DNA of 36,147 bases from Ignavibacterium sp. (GCA_025056745.1 JANWVQ010000065.1:1-36147), one strand, 5' to 3'; positions 16,187-24,732 are shown, numbered from the stretch's first letter. The notes: a model not told the origin generated them from the sequence alone. Numbers and translations are program-made.

Positions 16187-17197
16187 TTAGATTATATGAT
16201 TAAGGGATTTAATTATTTTATCTAATAAAGATTTATCAATGAAAACCTCTGAGAAAATTTCTTTGATTAATTCCTCATTTAATTTGTTGAAATCTTCTTC
16301 TCTTGGAAAAATACAAACTCCACCTAAATCAATAGCAGCAGGACTTACGAGAATTTGTTTGTCACTTTGTTCATAATAGTGATGAGAACGATGTTTGGCT
16401 CTCAAAAAAATAATTAACCTCCAGCCGAACTCACTGTCATAAAAGGAAATAATATTCAACAGTGGCTCTTGAGATTCATTCAAAATATCAGAATAAACCT
16501 TGTAAAAATGATTAAAGAACTTGATAAGTTGATTTTCATTAGCACTTTCAATGTGTAAAAATTTTCTTAATCCGTCATCAACAGCAAGAGCAACAATTTC
16601 TTCATTGTCAATTATTATCTCACCAAATTCATTAGAAATTAAATCTGCTTCATCATCAATTGGCATAAAGAATTTATTACCTGCTTGAAAATGTAAATGG
16701 TCAGGAGCAGAAGCACCACAGCGCGGTCCGTTGTAAATAACTGTAAATTTTTTTGACAAATCTTTACTAAAACTTAATAAGTCCGGAAAAGTATCAATTA
16801 TTCTCTGCGGTTGATGTTGAAGATTAGTAAGAGTAAAATGTATTGGAAAAATCGGGTATGGATTTATTAAAATTGAATAAGAATTTTTATAAATAATTCC
16901 TTTTTGTTCGGGGGGTAAATTTTCTTCACATAAAAAGCATTTTCTCTCTTGTATACTTTTAGGATCAACTTTAGCTGAAGTTGAAATTAAACGTCCGGGA
17001 TTATACTGTGCTTTAATTTTATAACTACCAAACCTGAATTCTTTCAATCTAACATTTTTAAGTTGTTCGTAATTATCTCTACACATTTGCCAATCATTAC
17101 ATTGTAATTCAAAAAGCATTTGAGCGGCTTCAGAGAGTTCCCCATTTTCTATAATATAATTTAATTGTTTATTATCAAAGTAAGTTCTGTGTTTCAT
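16187..17197 (-). CDS. DUF4922 family HIT-like nucleotidyltransferase
   Basis: Uncharacterised 336-aa cytoplasmic protein resembling the HIT/GalT-like nucleotidyl transferases. A Cys pair CFLC (near residue 85) followed by PPEQKGI resembles the zinc-type motif of ADP-glucose/ATP adenylyltransferase-like enzymes. The catalytic region reads GPRCGASAPDHLHFQAG (about 158-174), with His-x-His-x-Gln as in the HIT active site. A second His-rich segment, AKHRSHHYY, lies near residue 268. An expected activity is phosphorolysis or transfer on a nucleotide sugar. The frame reaches a TTG 6 nt upstream, but the ATG at 17197 follows the glycosyltransferase stop by 2 nt and is preferred. Third gene of the SpoIID-GT4-DUF4922 trio. 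Confidence 0.75.
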   Translation of the reverse strand: MKHRTYFDNKQLNYIIENGELSEAAQMLFELQCNDWQMCRDNYEQLKNVRLKEFRFGSYKIKAQYNPGRLISTSAKVDPKSIQERKCFLCEENLPPEQKGIIYKNSYSILINPYPIFPIHFTLTNLQHQPQRIIDTFPDLLSFSKDLSKKFTVIYNGPRCGASAPDHLHFQAGNKFFMPIDDEADLISNEFGEIIIDNEEIVALAVDDGLRKFLHIESANENQLIKFFNHFYKVYSDILNESQEPLLNIISFYDSEFGWRLIIFLRAKHRSHHYYEQSDKQILVSPAAIDLGGVCIFPREEDFNKLNEELIKEIFSEVFIDKSLLDKIIKSLNHII

Positions 17198-17199
17198 AT

Positions 17200-18318
17200 T
17201 CAATTTTTGTTTATTAATAGTTCATTATAAATTCTTATAGTTTTTTCCATTGTAATATTTAAATCAAACTTTTCAATGGCTCTTTTTCTTGAAGCATTAC
17301 TAAACTTTTTTCTAAGGCTTTCATCAATAATTAATCTCTCAATTTTGTCAGCAAGATCTACGGGATTTTTCTTCTCAAATAAAAGTGAAGTTTCTCCATC
17401 GATTACGATATCAAGCACTCCATCAGAATTTGCACAAACAGAGGGAACGCCTATCGAAAGGGCTTCTGCTAAAGCAATTCCAAATGCCTCTGAGTGTGAT
17501 GGAAAAACAAATATATCCATCGCAGATAAAACGTCAACTGTATCATTACGAAATCCAGTGAAAATCACATTACGTAAATCAAGTCTTTTAGCCAACAATT
17601 TTATATTATATGCATAATCATCTTCACCGCGACTCGCTTCACCAACAATAATAAATTTCAAGTTTGAAAATTTTTTTGAGAGAATTTTAGCGGCTTGTAA
17701 AAACTCTTCGTGTCCTTTTCCAGGGGTAAATCTTGCAAGCATTCCGATCAACAGTTCAGTATCCTCAATATTAAATTCATTCCGAATCTTTTTTCTATCA
17801 GAAATCTCGGGATTAAATTTTTTTGTATCAATTCCGTTATAAACAATTTCAATTTTATCTTCTTTTAGTGAGGTAGTTTCCAAAAGATTTTTTTTGATAA
17901 CATTACTAATTGCAAATGCTTTACTGACTCGGTTATATAAAAAGTTATGTAAGAGATCTTTTTTAATAATAAATGAACCAACTTGTTTGGTGAAAACTAA
18001 AGGTATTTTTGAGTTAATAATTTTCAGTGCAGGAACAAGTAACCACAAATCTTTTGATGCTTGAGTATGAATTAATTCATAACCTCTTTTTTTTATAAGA
18101 TTAGAAACAACAAATAAATTTTTTATCAAATCAATTAAAGAGGTTCTCAGAGGAATTGTTGTTATATTTTCTTTACTTGCCTCAGTGTGGATTTTGCTAT
18201 TTTCAATACATAACAACTCGACAATATGATTTCTTTTAATTAGTTCTTTAACAAAAGTTAGAGTTATCATTTCCATCCCACCCCAACTTTCCGATAAGCA
18301 CGAGTATAAGATTTTCAT
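17200..18318 (-). CDS. Glycosyltransferase family 4 protein
   Basis: GT-B fold retaining glycosyltransferase, 372 aa. N-terminal domain: MKILYSCLSESWGGMEMITLTFVKEL (the WGG-E acceptor-side motif), LIHTQASKD near 83. The linker IVYNGIDTKKFNP near 158 and GMLARFTPGKGHEEFLQAA near 193 begin the C-terminal nucleotide-sugar domain. The EX7E motif is SEAFGIALAEAL (about 284-295), followed by GVPSVCANSDGVLDIV. The sugar donor and acceptor are not predictable. AAGG lies next to the ATG, and the gene is separated by 4 nt from the SpoIID-like gene upstream and 2 nt from the DUF4922 gene downstream. This context suggests cell-wall or surface glycan work. Confidence 0.92.
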   Translation of the reverse strand: MKILYSCLSESWGGMEMITLTFVKELIKRNHIVELLCIENSKIHTEASKENITTIPLRTSLIDLIKNLFVVSNLIKKRGYELIHTQASKDLWLLVPALKIINSKIPLVFTKQVGSFIIKKDLLHNFLYNRVSKAFAISNVIKKNLLETTSLKEDKIEIVYNGIDTKKFNPEISDRKKIRNEFNIEDTELLIGMLARFTPGKGHEEFLQAAKILSKKFSNLKFIIVGEASRGEDDYAYNIKLLAKRLDLRNVIFTGFRNDTVDVLSAMDIFVFPSHSEAFGIALAEALSIGVPSVCANSDGVLDIVIDGETSLLFEKKNPVDLADKIERLIIDESLRKKFSNASRKRAIEKFDLNITMEKTIRIYNELLINKN

Positions 18319-18322
18319 CCTT

Positions 18323-19669
18323 TTAATAAATTTTTTTTATGTCGGTATTAGGGAAATAGTGGGTGAGAATTTCATCAAATTGATAACCTTTTTCAGCCAT
18401 AACTGCTGCACCAATTTGACAAAGCCCTACCCCGTGCCCCCAGCCTGCTCCGTGTAAAATGAATTTTTGTGGAATTCCATTTATGAAGTCCTTTTTCTCG
18501 ACATAAAATGCACTACTATAAAGATGAGTCGGAGATAAAACTCTACGTATCTCAAGTTCCTTTCCAATAATCAAAGTTTTTTTTGTTCCAACAATTTTTA
18601 ATTTGACTAATCTACCTGAGTATCCTCTTTCTACGGGAATTAAATCAATAATTTCACCAAAATCAATTTGTAATTTTCTCTTAATAAGCTCATTTAATTG
18701 ATCTTGAGAATATTCAACATTCCATCTATAAAAGTCTTTTGTCTCTTGATCATAATCAAGAAGGATTTGATTTAAAATTTTAGGATCCGTTGTATTACAA
18801 AATGCTTGAACATTAGTTTTGATCCATCTTTCGGCATTTTCCTCTTTTGTTAGATCTAAATTTAAATTTTCTGGTTCGTATTTATAATCAACGATTGGAA
18901 CTAGATATTTGTATTTAATTGGTTCCCATACATTTTCATACGATTCGCTTATACCACCACACGATTTAGAATATCTTGTATCACATATTTCATTGTCACT
19001 AATTAAAACAATGCCTCTTGTTTCTTTAATTGCCTGAATAACTGTATTTGTAGAGACCTTTGTAATACCTTGAAATCTTTGGCAATGGTCATCAGCACAG
19101 ACGTCAAATAATTTATGAGCCTCTCTGTCATACCAAGTAATTATCTCTTCTTCAGTAGAATAAGGCTTAAGTTTAGGGTCATTTGACTTTTCTTTGAATT
19201 TATTTTTCAATTGAGCCAATAACCAACTTCTTGCTACAACTGCTTGTGATTTTAACAGATTGACAGAACATTTAGCACTCATTTCTGATGATATAACACT
19301 TGTTAGATATGCTTCAATTGGAAGATAATTTATTGCAATTAGTTGATCACCATTTTTTATGATTTTCAAAAAATAATTAAATCTTTGCTTCTCTCTTCTC
19401 TCCCAATGAAATTTTACTCCTATAATAACATCTCTTAAAACAAAACTTTCTGAAATAGGGTCGGATGGTTCAAAGAAAATTTCTTCCTCTGCTTCTAAAG
19501 TTATTGATTTGCTTGAACATACAATTTTATTGTTCTTTAACTCTGCAGTGAAAACACCGCTAAGTATTGAATTTGTTTGAGAGGTTAAAAATTCTCCATA
19601 AAGTTCAAACTTTATTTGTCTGTCAGAAAGAATTCCAACATTTAGCCAGGGTTCTGATTCGAATTGCAT
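18323..19669 (-). CDS. SpoIID/LytB-domain protein without a visible signal peptide
   Basis: 448-aa protein of the SpoIID/LytB (amidase-enhancer) family; B. subtilis SpoIID is a peptidoglycan lytic transglycosylase. The N-terminal part (about 1-100) is beta-rich; the SpoIID domain spans about 105-440. Motifs: AYLTSVISSEMSAKCSVNLLKSQAVVARSWLL, with the putative catalytic Glu129 in SSEM; a Cys pair CADDHCQRFQG near 192; YSKSCGGISES near 233; and the C-terminal GAGWGHGVGLCQIGAAVMAEKG. The N-terminus MQFESEPWLNVGI has no hydrophobic signal segment and no in-frame upstream start is evident, so export is unclear. It heads a tight three-gene minus-strand run with a GT4 and a DUF4922 protein. Confidence 0.88.
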   Translation of the reverse strand: MQFESEPWLNVGILSDRQIKFELYGEFLTSQTNSILSGVFTAELKNNKIVCSSKSITLEAEEEIFFEPSDPISESFVLRDVIIGVKFHWERREKQRFNYFLKIIKNGDQLIAINYLPIEAYLTSVISSEMSAKCSVNLLKSQAVVARSWLLAQLKNKFKEKSNDPKLKPYSTEEEIITWYDREAHKLFDVCADDHCQRFQGITKVSTNTVIQAIKETRGIVLISDNEICDTRYSKSCGGISESYENVWEPIKYKYLVPIVDYKYEPENLNLDLTKEENAERWIKTNVQAFCNTTDPKILNQILLDYDQETKDFYRWNVEYSQDQLNELIKRKLQIDFGEIIDLIPVERGYSGRLVKLKIVGTKKTLIIGKELEIRRVLSPTHLYSSAFYVEKKDFINGIPQKFILHGAGWGHGVGLCQIGAAVMAEKGYQFDEILTHYFPNTDIKKIY

Positions 19670-19832
19670 AAAAAATCTTTTTTTTGTCCTAAAGTTATTA
19701 AGAAAAAGTTTAATAGCGTTTTAGTTAAGAAATGTTCTAATATTTGACAAAAATTTACTTTTGATTTTCAAATTGTGAGGATAATATTCTTTTATATTAG
19801 AATTTACGATAAGTGGTTTAATTAAAACCAGC

Positions 19833-19867
19833 TTAGTATTTTAACACACGTAAAATTTTAATACTAA
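19833..19867 (+). repeat. Inverted repeat immediately before the arginase start, in a 199-nt divergent intergenic region
   Basis: TTAGTATT (19833-19840) and AATACTAA (19860-19867) are perfect 8-bp inverted arms around 19 nt, ending one base before the arginase ATG. The rest of the gap 19670-19868 separates divergent genes. It contains AT-rich sequence and one isolated TAnnTTTG match (TACTTTTG, 19756-19763) with no partner TTG at the right distance. The repeat may be an operator or an mRNA hairpin over the initiation site; an AT-rich chance match is also possible. Confidence 0.3.
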
Positions 19868-19868
19868 A

Positions 19869-20783
19869 ATGTTAAAAGAAAAAATATCCGTAATCGGTTT
19901 TCCAATGGATTTAGGTTCAGGTAGAAGGGGCGTTGATATGGGTCCTTCTGCTTTGAGAATTGCTGACTTGGATAATAGATTAAGAAATCTTGGTTATGAA
20001 GTTGAAGATTTGGGGGATGTTTTTATTGAAATAATGGAAAAGCAGGAAATTGGTGATCCCAAAATGCGATATCTTAAGGAAGTATTAAAAACTTCTCAAA
20101 CTCTTGCACAAATTGTTGAGGAAGTTTTAGACGATGGAAAATTTCCATTGTGTATAGGTGGGGATCATTCAATGGCGATTGGAACTATTGCTGGAATAGC
20201 ATCTCATTGTAGAAAAGAAAAAAAATCTTTCGGTGTTATTTGGATTGATGCACACGCTGATATGAATACACACGAAACAACTCCAAGTGGTAATATTCAC
20301 GGAATGCCACTTGCAGCATCTATGGGGCTTGGACACGAATCTTTAGTAAATTTTTATGGCTTTTCTCCTAAACTAAAACCTGAAAATTGTGCTTTGATTG
20401 GAATAAGAAGCGTTGATGAAACTGAAAAACAGAATATAAAAATGCTTAATCCAACTGTTTACACTATGGCTGATATTGATAAAATTGGGATTCATAGAAT
20501 TATAACCAAAGTATTAAAGCAGTTCCGTAAACAAGTTGATCATATTCACGTTAGTTTTGATGTTGACAGTGTTGATCCGACTGTTGCCCCGGGAGTTGGA
20601 ACTCCGGTTAAAGGTGGTCTATCATACAGAGAGGCTCATTTGCTAATGGAAACTATTGCAGAATGTGGTTGTATGTCTTCTCTTGAAGTTGTTGAAGTTA
20701 ATCCTGTTTTAGATATTCAAAATAGTACTGCTGTATTTGCTGCAGAGTTAGTTGCTTCAAGTATGGGTCAAAGAATTTTATGA
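19869..20783 (+). CDS. rocF: Arginase
   Basis: Mn-dependent enzyme that hydrolyses L-arginine to ornithine and urea in the cytoplasm. At 304 aa it matches the family. Metal-binding motifs: GGDHSMAIGT (about 97-106, first His), WIDAHADMNTHETTPSGNIHGMPLA (about 122-146, DxHxD plus the arginase-type SGNxHGMP) and SFDVDSVDPTVAPGVGTPVKGG (about 232-253, DxDxxDP). The SGNIHGMPLA segment separates it from agmatinases. The N-terminus KISVIGFPMDLGSGRRGVDMGPSALR is also typical. The last 4 nt overlap the next gene (ATGA). Regulation is unknown; an inverted repeat ends one base before the ATG. Confidence 0.95.
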   Translation: MLKEKISVIGFPMDLGSGRRGVDMGPSALRIADLDNRLRNLGYEVEDLGDVFIEIMEKQEIGDPKMRYLKEVLKTSQTLAQIVEEVLDDGKFPLCIGGDHSMAIGTIAGIASHCRKEKKSFGVIWIDAHADMNTHETTPSGNIHGMPLAASMGLGHESLVNFYGFSPKLKPENCALIGIRSVDETEKQNIKMLNPTVYTMADIDKIGIHRIITKVLKQFRKQVDHIHVSFDVDSVDPTVAPGVGTPVKGGLSYREAHLLMETIAECGCMSSLEVVEVNPVLDIQNSTAVFAAELVASSMGQRIL

Positions 20784-21340
20784 GTAAAAGAAATATTGTT
20801 CTGATTGTTTTTACATTTTTGATTTCTTTTCTTTTAATTGAAATTACCTATCCAGAACTTTTTAGTAATAAAATAGTTTCTTATTTGGTTCTTGGATTTG
20901 GATTTTCACTTTGGATTTATTCATATCATACTCAAAACACTGCAGGCATCTTTTCTGGAGTTTTTATCTTTTTCAGCGGAATTATGTTATTTGTGATTTC
21001 ATCTTTCGTTATTTGGAATCCGTCGAGAATGATTTTCCCCGGACTTATTATCTCCTTAGGTCTTGCATCTTTTTTTAGTTACTTAAATGATAGAAAATTT
21101 TACTTCATAATTTTCGGTGTAATTTTCTTAATACTAGGTTTTAACTTTTTATATGCAAGAATGAGCTTCAAGTTTTATGTGTTCTTAAATGCAATTCCAG
21201 ATTTGATTTTAGGAGTTGGTGTTTTAGTTGTAATAATTTTTCTTATTTATGGGTTTTTAATGAAGAAGAAGTTAGAAGAAAATTCTTATATAAACAATCA
21301 ATCAATAATGACTGAAGAACAAAATAATGAGTTAAAGTAA
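20780..21340 (+). CDS. Multi-pass membrane protein of unknown function
   Basis: I do not recognise this 186-aa protein. It has about six hydrophobic helices (around residues 5-22, 32-48, 53-74, 83-98, 105-125 and 134-160) joined by short loops, then a hydrophilic cytoplasmic-looking tail (MKKKLEENSYINNQ...). The pattern of small paired helices resembles generic small membrane proteins of the DUF308/HdeD kind, but I see no diagnostic motif. Its ATG overlaps the arginase stop by 4 nt, so it is translationally coupled. Its last 9 nt overlap the 3' end of the convergent anti-sigma gene. Confidence 0.7.
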   Translation: MSKRNIVLIVFTFLISFLLIEITYPELFSNKIVSYLVLGFGFSLWIYSYHTQNTAGIFSGVFIFFSGIMLFVISSFVIWNPSRMIFPGLIISLGLASFFSYLNDRKFYFIIFGVIFLILGFNFLYARMSFKFYVFLNAIPDLILGVGVLVVIIFLIYGFLMKKKLEENSYINNQSIMTEEQNNELK

Positions 21341-22120
21341 AGAATCTGGAGATTCAATCTTGGGAGTTTTTATATCTTTTCTAATTTCAACTTTCTTTTC
21401 TATTGGAAAAAAGAATTGATAAATATTAAAAGCTGTAAGAAGTAAAAGTAAGAGAAGAATTATAGTAAGTAAAATTTTTATTGACCTATTTTTTGATTTT
21501 GTTTTGACTTCAAAATCTTCAAATTGAATTTGAATAGTTTTTTTTACTCTTTTCGTTACCTCTTCAACAATCTCTTCTTTTAGCTTAGGACCATAATCAA
21601 CACTTATTTTAACTTCAGGCTCTTTTGGTGAATCTGAATTGATTTGTGGATTTATTTCTGATAAAGAATTATCATCTGTCAACAAAACTTCATCTGTATC
21701 AGTTTGAAAATTATTAGAATCAAAACTCTTGACTGGTTCATTAATAATTTCATTATTTAATGGAATTTTATCTTCAACGGATTTAGCAGAAATTTGGTTG
21801 TCGCTTTCAAAAACTCTTTCGTCATAACCTCTTTGTTCATTTGATGGCGGAGCTTTTTCTTCGGTTAAATTCTTTGATGTAATTTGTTTTGTTCTTTCTT
21901 GAATTATTTTTTTTATACCTAAAACAACTCTCTTTTTAATTTCAGGAGCTGGTTGTTCTATTTGTAAAGAAAATGGAATAATAGACGCAATTTTCTGATA
22001 TTTACCAAATTCTTCCTTTAATTCATCATCCAAAGATTGTAAAAATTTATAATACTGATATGTATCCAAACATCCTAAAGCTGCTACCTCAAATTTATCC
22101 TTTAACTCATCTTTATTCAT
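21332..22120 (-). CDS. Putative membrane anti-sigma factor
   Basis: 262-aa single-pass membrane protein. The N-terminal about 50 residues (KFEVAALGCLDTYQYYKFLQSLDDELKEEFGKY...) resemble the small helical sigma-binding domain of RskA-like anti-sigma factors, but there is no HxxxCxxC zinc motif. Then comes a long acidic, low-complexity linker (about 80-205), a TM helix (about 213-239, SIKILLTIILLLLLLLTAF core) and only about 23 residues outside. It starts one base after the stop of the ECF sigma gene, the standard sigma/anti-sigma layout and the main reason for this call. The tiny outer part suggests that signal input is not through a large periplasmic sensor domain. Confidence 0.7.
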   Translation of the reverse strand: MNKDELKDKFEVAALGCLDTYQYYKFLQSLDDELKEEFGKYQKIASIIPFSLQIEQPAPEIKKRVVLGIKKIIQERTKQITSKNLTEEKAPPSNEQRGYDERVFESDNQISAKSVEDKIPLNNEIINEPVKSFDSNNFQTDTDEVLLTDDNSLSEINPQINSDSPKEPEVKISVDYGPKLKEEIVEEVTKRVKKTIQIQFEDFEVKTKSKNRSIKILLTIILLLLLLLTAFNIYQFFFPIEKKVEIRKDIKTPKIESPDSLL

Positions 22121-22121
22121 A

Positions 22122-22685
22122 TCAGAAACCGGCCATAATTAAATTTTCTTTTAAGCTCGTGAATGCTACTTTTATTTTATCATTTATCGTTGAAACAGGT
22201 AGATTAAGTTCTTTAGATATTTCATCAATAGTGAGTCCTTTGAAATAAGATAAAGAAAGAACATAGAATTGTGCTTCTGTCAGTTGTGAAAAAATCAAAT
22301 CAATAGATTCTTTTTCATTTAATAAAAAATCGATACTAATCTCATCTTTGCAGAAAATTTTTGGTAAAATAAATTCGTTTTCATATTCGTCATCATAAGG
22401 GGATGTTATTTTTCCATTTAATCTTCTTATAGTATCTAATGCTTTATTTTTTGCAAGATTTATAATAGTTAAATATAACTTATCAGAGTAATCTTTTAAT
22501 TTTTCAGCCTTCAACCATAATATTGCAAAAACTTCTGTAATAATTTTAATTGTTAAAGATTCATCTTTGGTGATTTTATTGATCATAGTGTAAAGTATAG
22601 GAGAATATTTATCATAGATTTGTTCTAAAGCTTTAGCGTTTTTATTAGCTACTTCGATAAGTAGTTTATTTTCAGGATATTCCAT
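22122..22685 (-). CDS. ECF-type RNA polymerase sigma factor
   Basis: 187-aa sigma-70 family protein with regions 2 and 4 only. Region 2 spans about 10-85 (NAKALEQIYDKYSPILYTMINKIT, VFAILWLKAEKLKDY, IINLAKNKALDTIRR), and region 4 about 125-180 (SQLTEAQFYVLSLSYFKGLTIDEISKELNLPVSTINDKIKVAFTSLKENL, with a helix-turn-helix). Region 2 is more divergent than usual. It is followed after 1 nt by its putative anti-sigma factor and preceded by a TonB-receptor-like gene 61 nt upstream. Such triplets often regulate envelope or nutrient-uptake genes, but here the target is unknown. Confidence 0.88.
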   Translation of the reverse strand: MEYPENKLLIEVANKNAKALEQIYDKYSPILYTMINKITKDESLTIKIITEVFAILWLKAEKLKDYSDKLYLTIINLAKNKALDTIRRLNGKITSPYDDEYENEFILPKIFCKDEISIDFLLNEKESIDLIFSQLTEAQFYVLSLSYFKGLTIDEISKELNLPVSTINDKIKVAFTSLKENLIMAGF

Positions 22686-22713
22686 AAATGATATTTAATT
22701 TGATTTTTGACTG

Positions 22714-22743
22714 CAAACTAATAGAGTTTTTCTAAAAAATCAA
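22714..22743 (-). promoter_or_regulatory. Possible promoter for the ECF sigma/anti-sigma pair
   Basis: Reading the minus strand, TTG (22743-22741) is followed after 19 nt by TTAGTTTG (22721-22714), which matches seven of eight positions of TAnnTTTG. It lies in the 61-nt gap before the sigma start at 22685. A weaker match than those at prs and rpsF. Confidence 0.3.
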
Positions 22744-22746
22744 TTT

Positions 22747-24732
22747 TCAGTTAGTAAATTCCCAACTTACTCCAAATCTTATATTTCTTTCTGGCATTGG
22801 ATAGTATGGAGTCAGAAAATATCGTTTATTAAACAGATTTTCCCAAGTAAAAAACAATGTTGCTCTTTTTTGTATTGTTCCACTCAGACTGAAATCAATA
22901 GTTTGAACAGGATTAGTGCTTATCAAATTAAATGAATTGTGATATTCTCTAATTGTAATCTGATTTCCAATTATATTAAAAATTACTCCTGCTTTCAAAT
23001 CGAGGTTTTTATTAAAAAGATTATCAATGTAAAATAAACCGATTTTTGAAGAGTAAGTTGGTATGTTAAAAATTTTCTTTGATTCTTTTTTCCAGAAGTA
23101 ATTTGTCGTTGACTCAAAAAGTATGAATTTATAATTAAGAGTAATATCAGAAGAAAGACCTGATAGGTCACCTAATGTATATGGGATGTAAATTTCAAAG
23201 AATCTTGGATTTGTTGTATTTATTAAATCTTCGTATTGATTAATAAAATATCTTATTGAAGCGTCAATAAAATCGTATTTAAAGTTAAACACAGATTCAA
23301 AAAGAGTATAATTCAAGCTAGTTTTCTGTAAATATTTCCCAATTAAAGAATAGCCAAGATAAACAGAAATATTATTTGTTATTTTAAAACTTAAGTCTAA
23401 TCCGATGGATGAGTTAGTTAAATTGTTTGAGTAATAAGACGCAAAATGGATAAAATTATTTGCCAAATAATATTTTGTATCAACTTGTTCTTTCATCAAA
23501 GAGTTTTTATAGAAGATTGATATTAGAAATTTATCTTCAAATGGTTTTAAACTAAAATAACTTCCAAAAGAAAATATGTCAGAGCTTTTTTTAGAATTAA
23601 TTTTAGAGAAATCTACAAAAATTGAAGCCAAATTAAAATCAATGTCTCTATCTAAATGAACTTTAACCTTTTCATAATCTAAGATTAATCCTAATTCAAT
23701 TTTATTAAAATTCATTTTACTTAAAGAATTAATTCCCCATACTTTTTCCTCTAAATAACCAAATCTTTCAGTTTTATATTCTGATTCGTTGAGTAAATAA
23801 AAAAAGTTCAAATCAGACTTTAACCAATTAAACAGTTTTGATTTAATTGTAATTCTTGGGAAATGATTAGTTAATTTTATTTTACCATTTGGTAATAAAA
23901 CGGGAGCACCAATCGGATCATAAAATAAATCATCTGGTTTTGGTGTAAGTTTTAATACACTATCATAATCAATTCCACCATTAAAGCCGGCTTTATAATC
24001 ATTTATGTTATAAGAAAAGCTCAAATTCAAATTATTTGATAATAAATATTTTAATTTGAAATTTCCTTGCCATATTGAAAAATCACTGTTTTGATAGACT
24101 GCATCTTTAATTCTGTTTGTAATTGAAAATGAAAAGAAAATTTTTTTCATTATTTCAGCATTGAAGTATCCATTTACGAATGCTTCTCTATCTGGTCCTT
24201 GATAATACCTGATTCTTGAATAGGGCTCTACAGGCAGGAAATCTTTTGTAATAATATTAACACTTGATGGAGTAATGTAAGAAGAATATAAAGCTCCGCG
24301 TGTTAGAGGAATTATTTCAATTGAGTCGATTTCTTCAGTTTGAATCAAATTCAAATTGAAATAGTTTGAAAATCTTTCATTTATCAAAATACCATCTTTA
24401 AGTATTGAAACAGAATTTGGAGAATTACCATATAGACTTAACGTGTTTGGATATCCTATAAATCCATAATCTCGAATATTCACGAAAGGATGAAATAATA
24501 AATCACCAAAGTAACGATAGCTCGAATTTCTAATTTTATCTTTAGAAATGAACGAACTACTATGATTTAGAGCCTCATTAAATAAAGGAATTAAATTCTT
24601 TTTATTTGAAGAATCTTTTATTTCATTTTTTGAAAAATTGTATAATGTATCTTTTAAGCTTAATGTATCATTTTCAATTTGAGCTAAAAGGTTAAATGAG
24701 ATAATAGCAAAGAGGCTTAATAATTTTAACAT
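22747..24732 (-). CDS. TonB-dependent-receptor-like outer-membrane barrel
   Basis: 661 aa with a signal peptide (MLKLLSLFAIISFNLLAQ). A degenerate plug domain follows (about 80-170: RYFGDLLFHPFVNIRDYGFIGYPNTLSLYGNSPNSVSILKDGILINERFSN, EEIDSIEIIPLTRGALYSSY, PSSVNIIT). A barrel with many Asn/Tyr/Phe strands runs to the end, closing with the typical WENLFNKRYFLTPYYPMPERNIRFGVSWEF. It has no N-terminal carboxypeptidase-like or STN signalling domain and no clear TonB box, and it is shorter than SusC-type receptors. GAGG precedes the ATG by 6 nt. It lies directly upstream of an ECF sigma/anti-sigma pair on the same strand. The substrate is unknown. Confidence 0.75.
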   Translation of the reverse strand: MLKLLSLFAIISFNLLAQIENDTLSLKDTLYNFSKNEIKDSSNKKNLIPLFNEALNHSSSFISKDKIRNSSYRYFGDLLFHPFVNIRDYGFIGYPNTLSLYGNSPNSVSILKDGILINERFSNYFNLNLIQTEEIDSIEIIPLTRGALYSSYITPSSVNIITKDFLPVEPYSRIRYYQGPDREAFVNGYFNAEIMKKIFFSFSITNRIKDAVYQNSDFSIWQGNFKLKYLLSNNLNLSFSYNINDYKAGFNGGIDYDSVLKLTPKPDDLFYDPIGAPVLLPNGKIKLTNHFPRITIKSKLFNWLKSDLNFFYLLNESEYKTERFGYLEEKVWGINSLSKMNFNKIELGLILDYEKVKVHLDRDIDFNLASIFVDFSKINSKKSSDIFSFGSYFSLKPFEDKFLISIFYKNSLMKEQVDTKYYLANNFIHFASYYSNNLTNSSIGLDLSFKITNNISVYLGYSLIGKYLQKTSLNYTLFESVFNFKYDFIDASIRYFINQYEDLINTTNPRFFEIYIPYTLGDLSGLSSDITLNYKFILFESTTNYFWKKESKKIFNIPTYSSKIGLFYIDNLFNKNLDLKAGVIFNIIGNQITIREYHNSFNLISTNPVQTIDFSLSGTIQKRATLFFTWENLFNKRYFLTPYYPMPERNIRFGVSWEFTN

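Noticed and set aside
19744-19749. TTGACA, an E. coli-type -35 box before arginase
   Set aside because: No TATAAT-like box lies about 17 nt downstream, and the other promoters in the window follow the TAnnTTTG pattern.
22747-24732. Considered as a SusC-type or FecA-type receptor with a signalling domain
   Set aside because: The protein is too short for SusC, has no carboxypeptidase-like or STN domain, and there is no SusD gene next to it.
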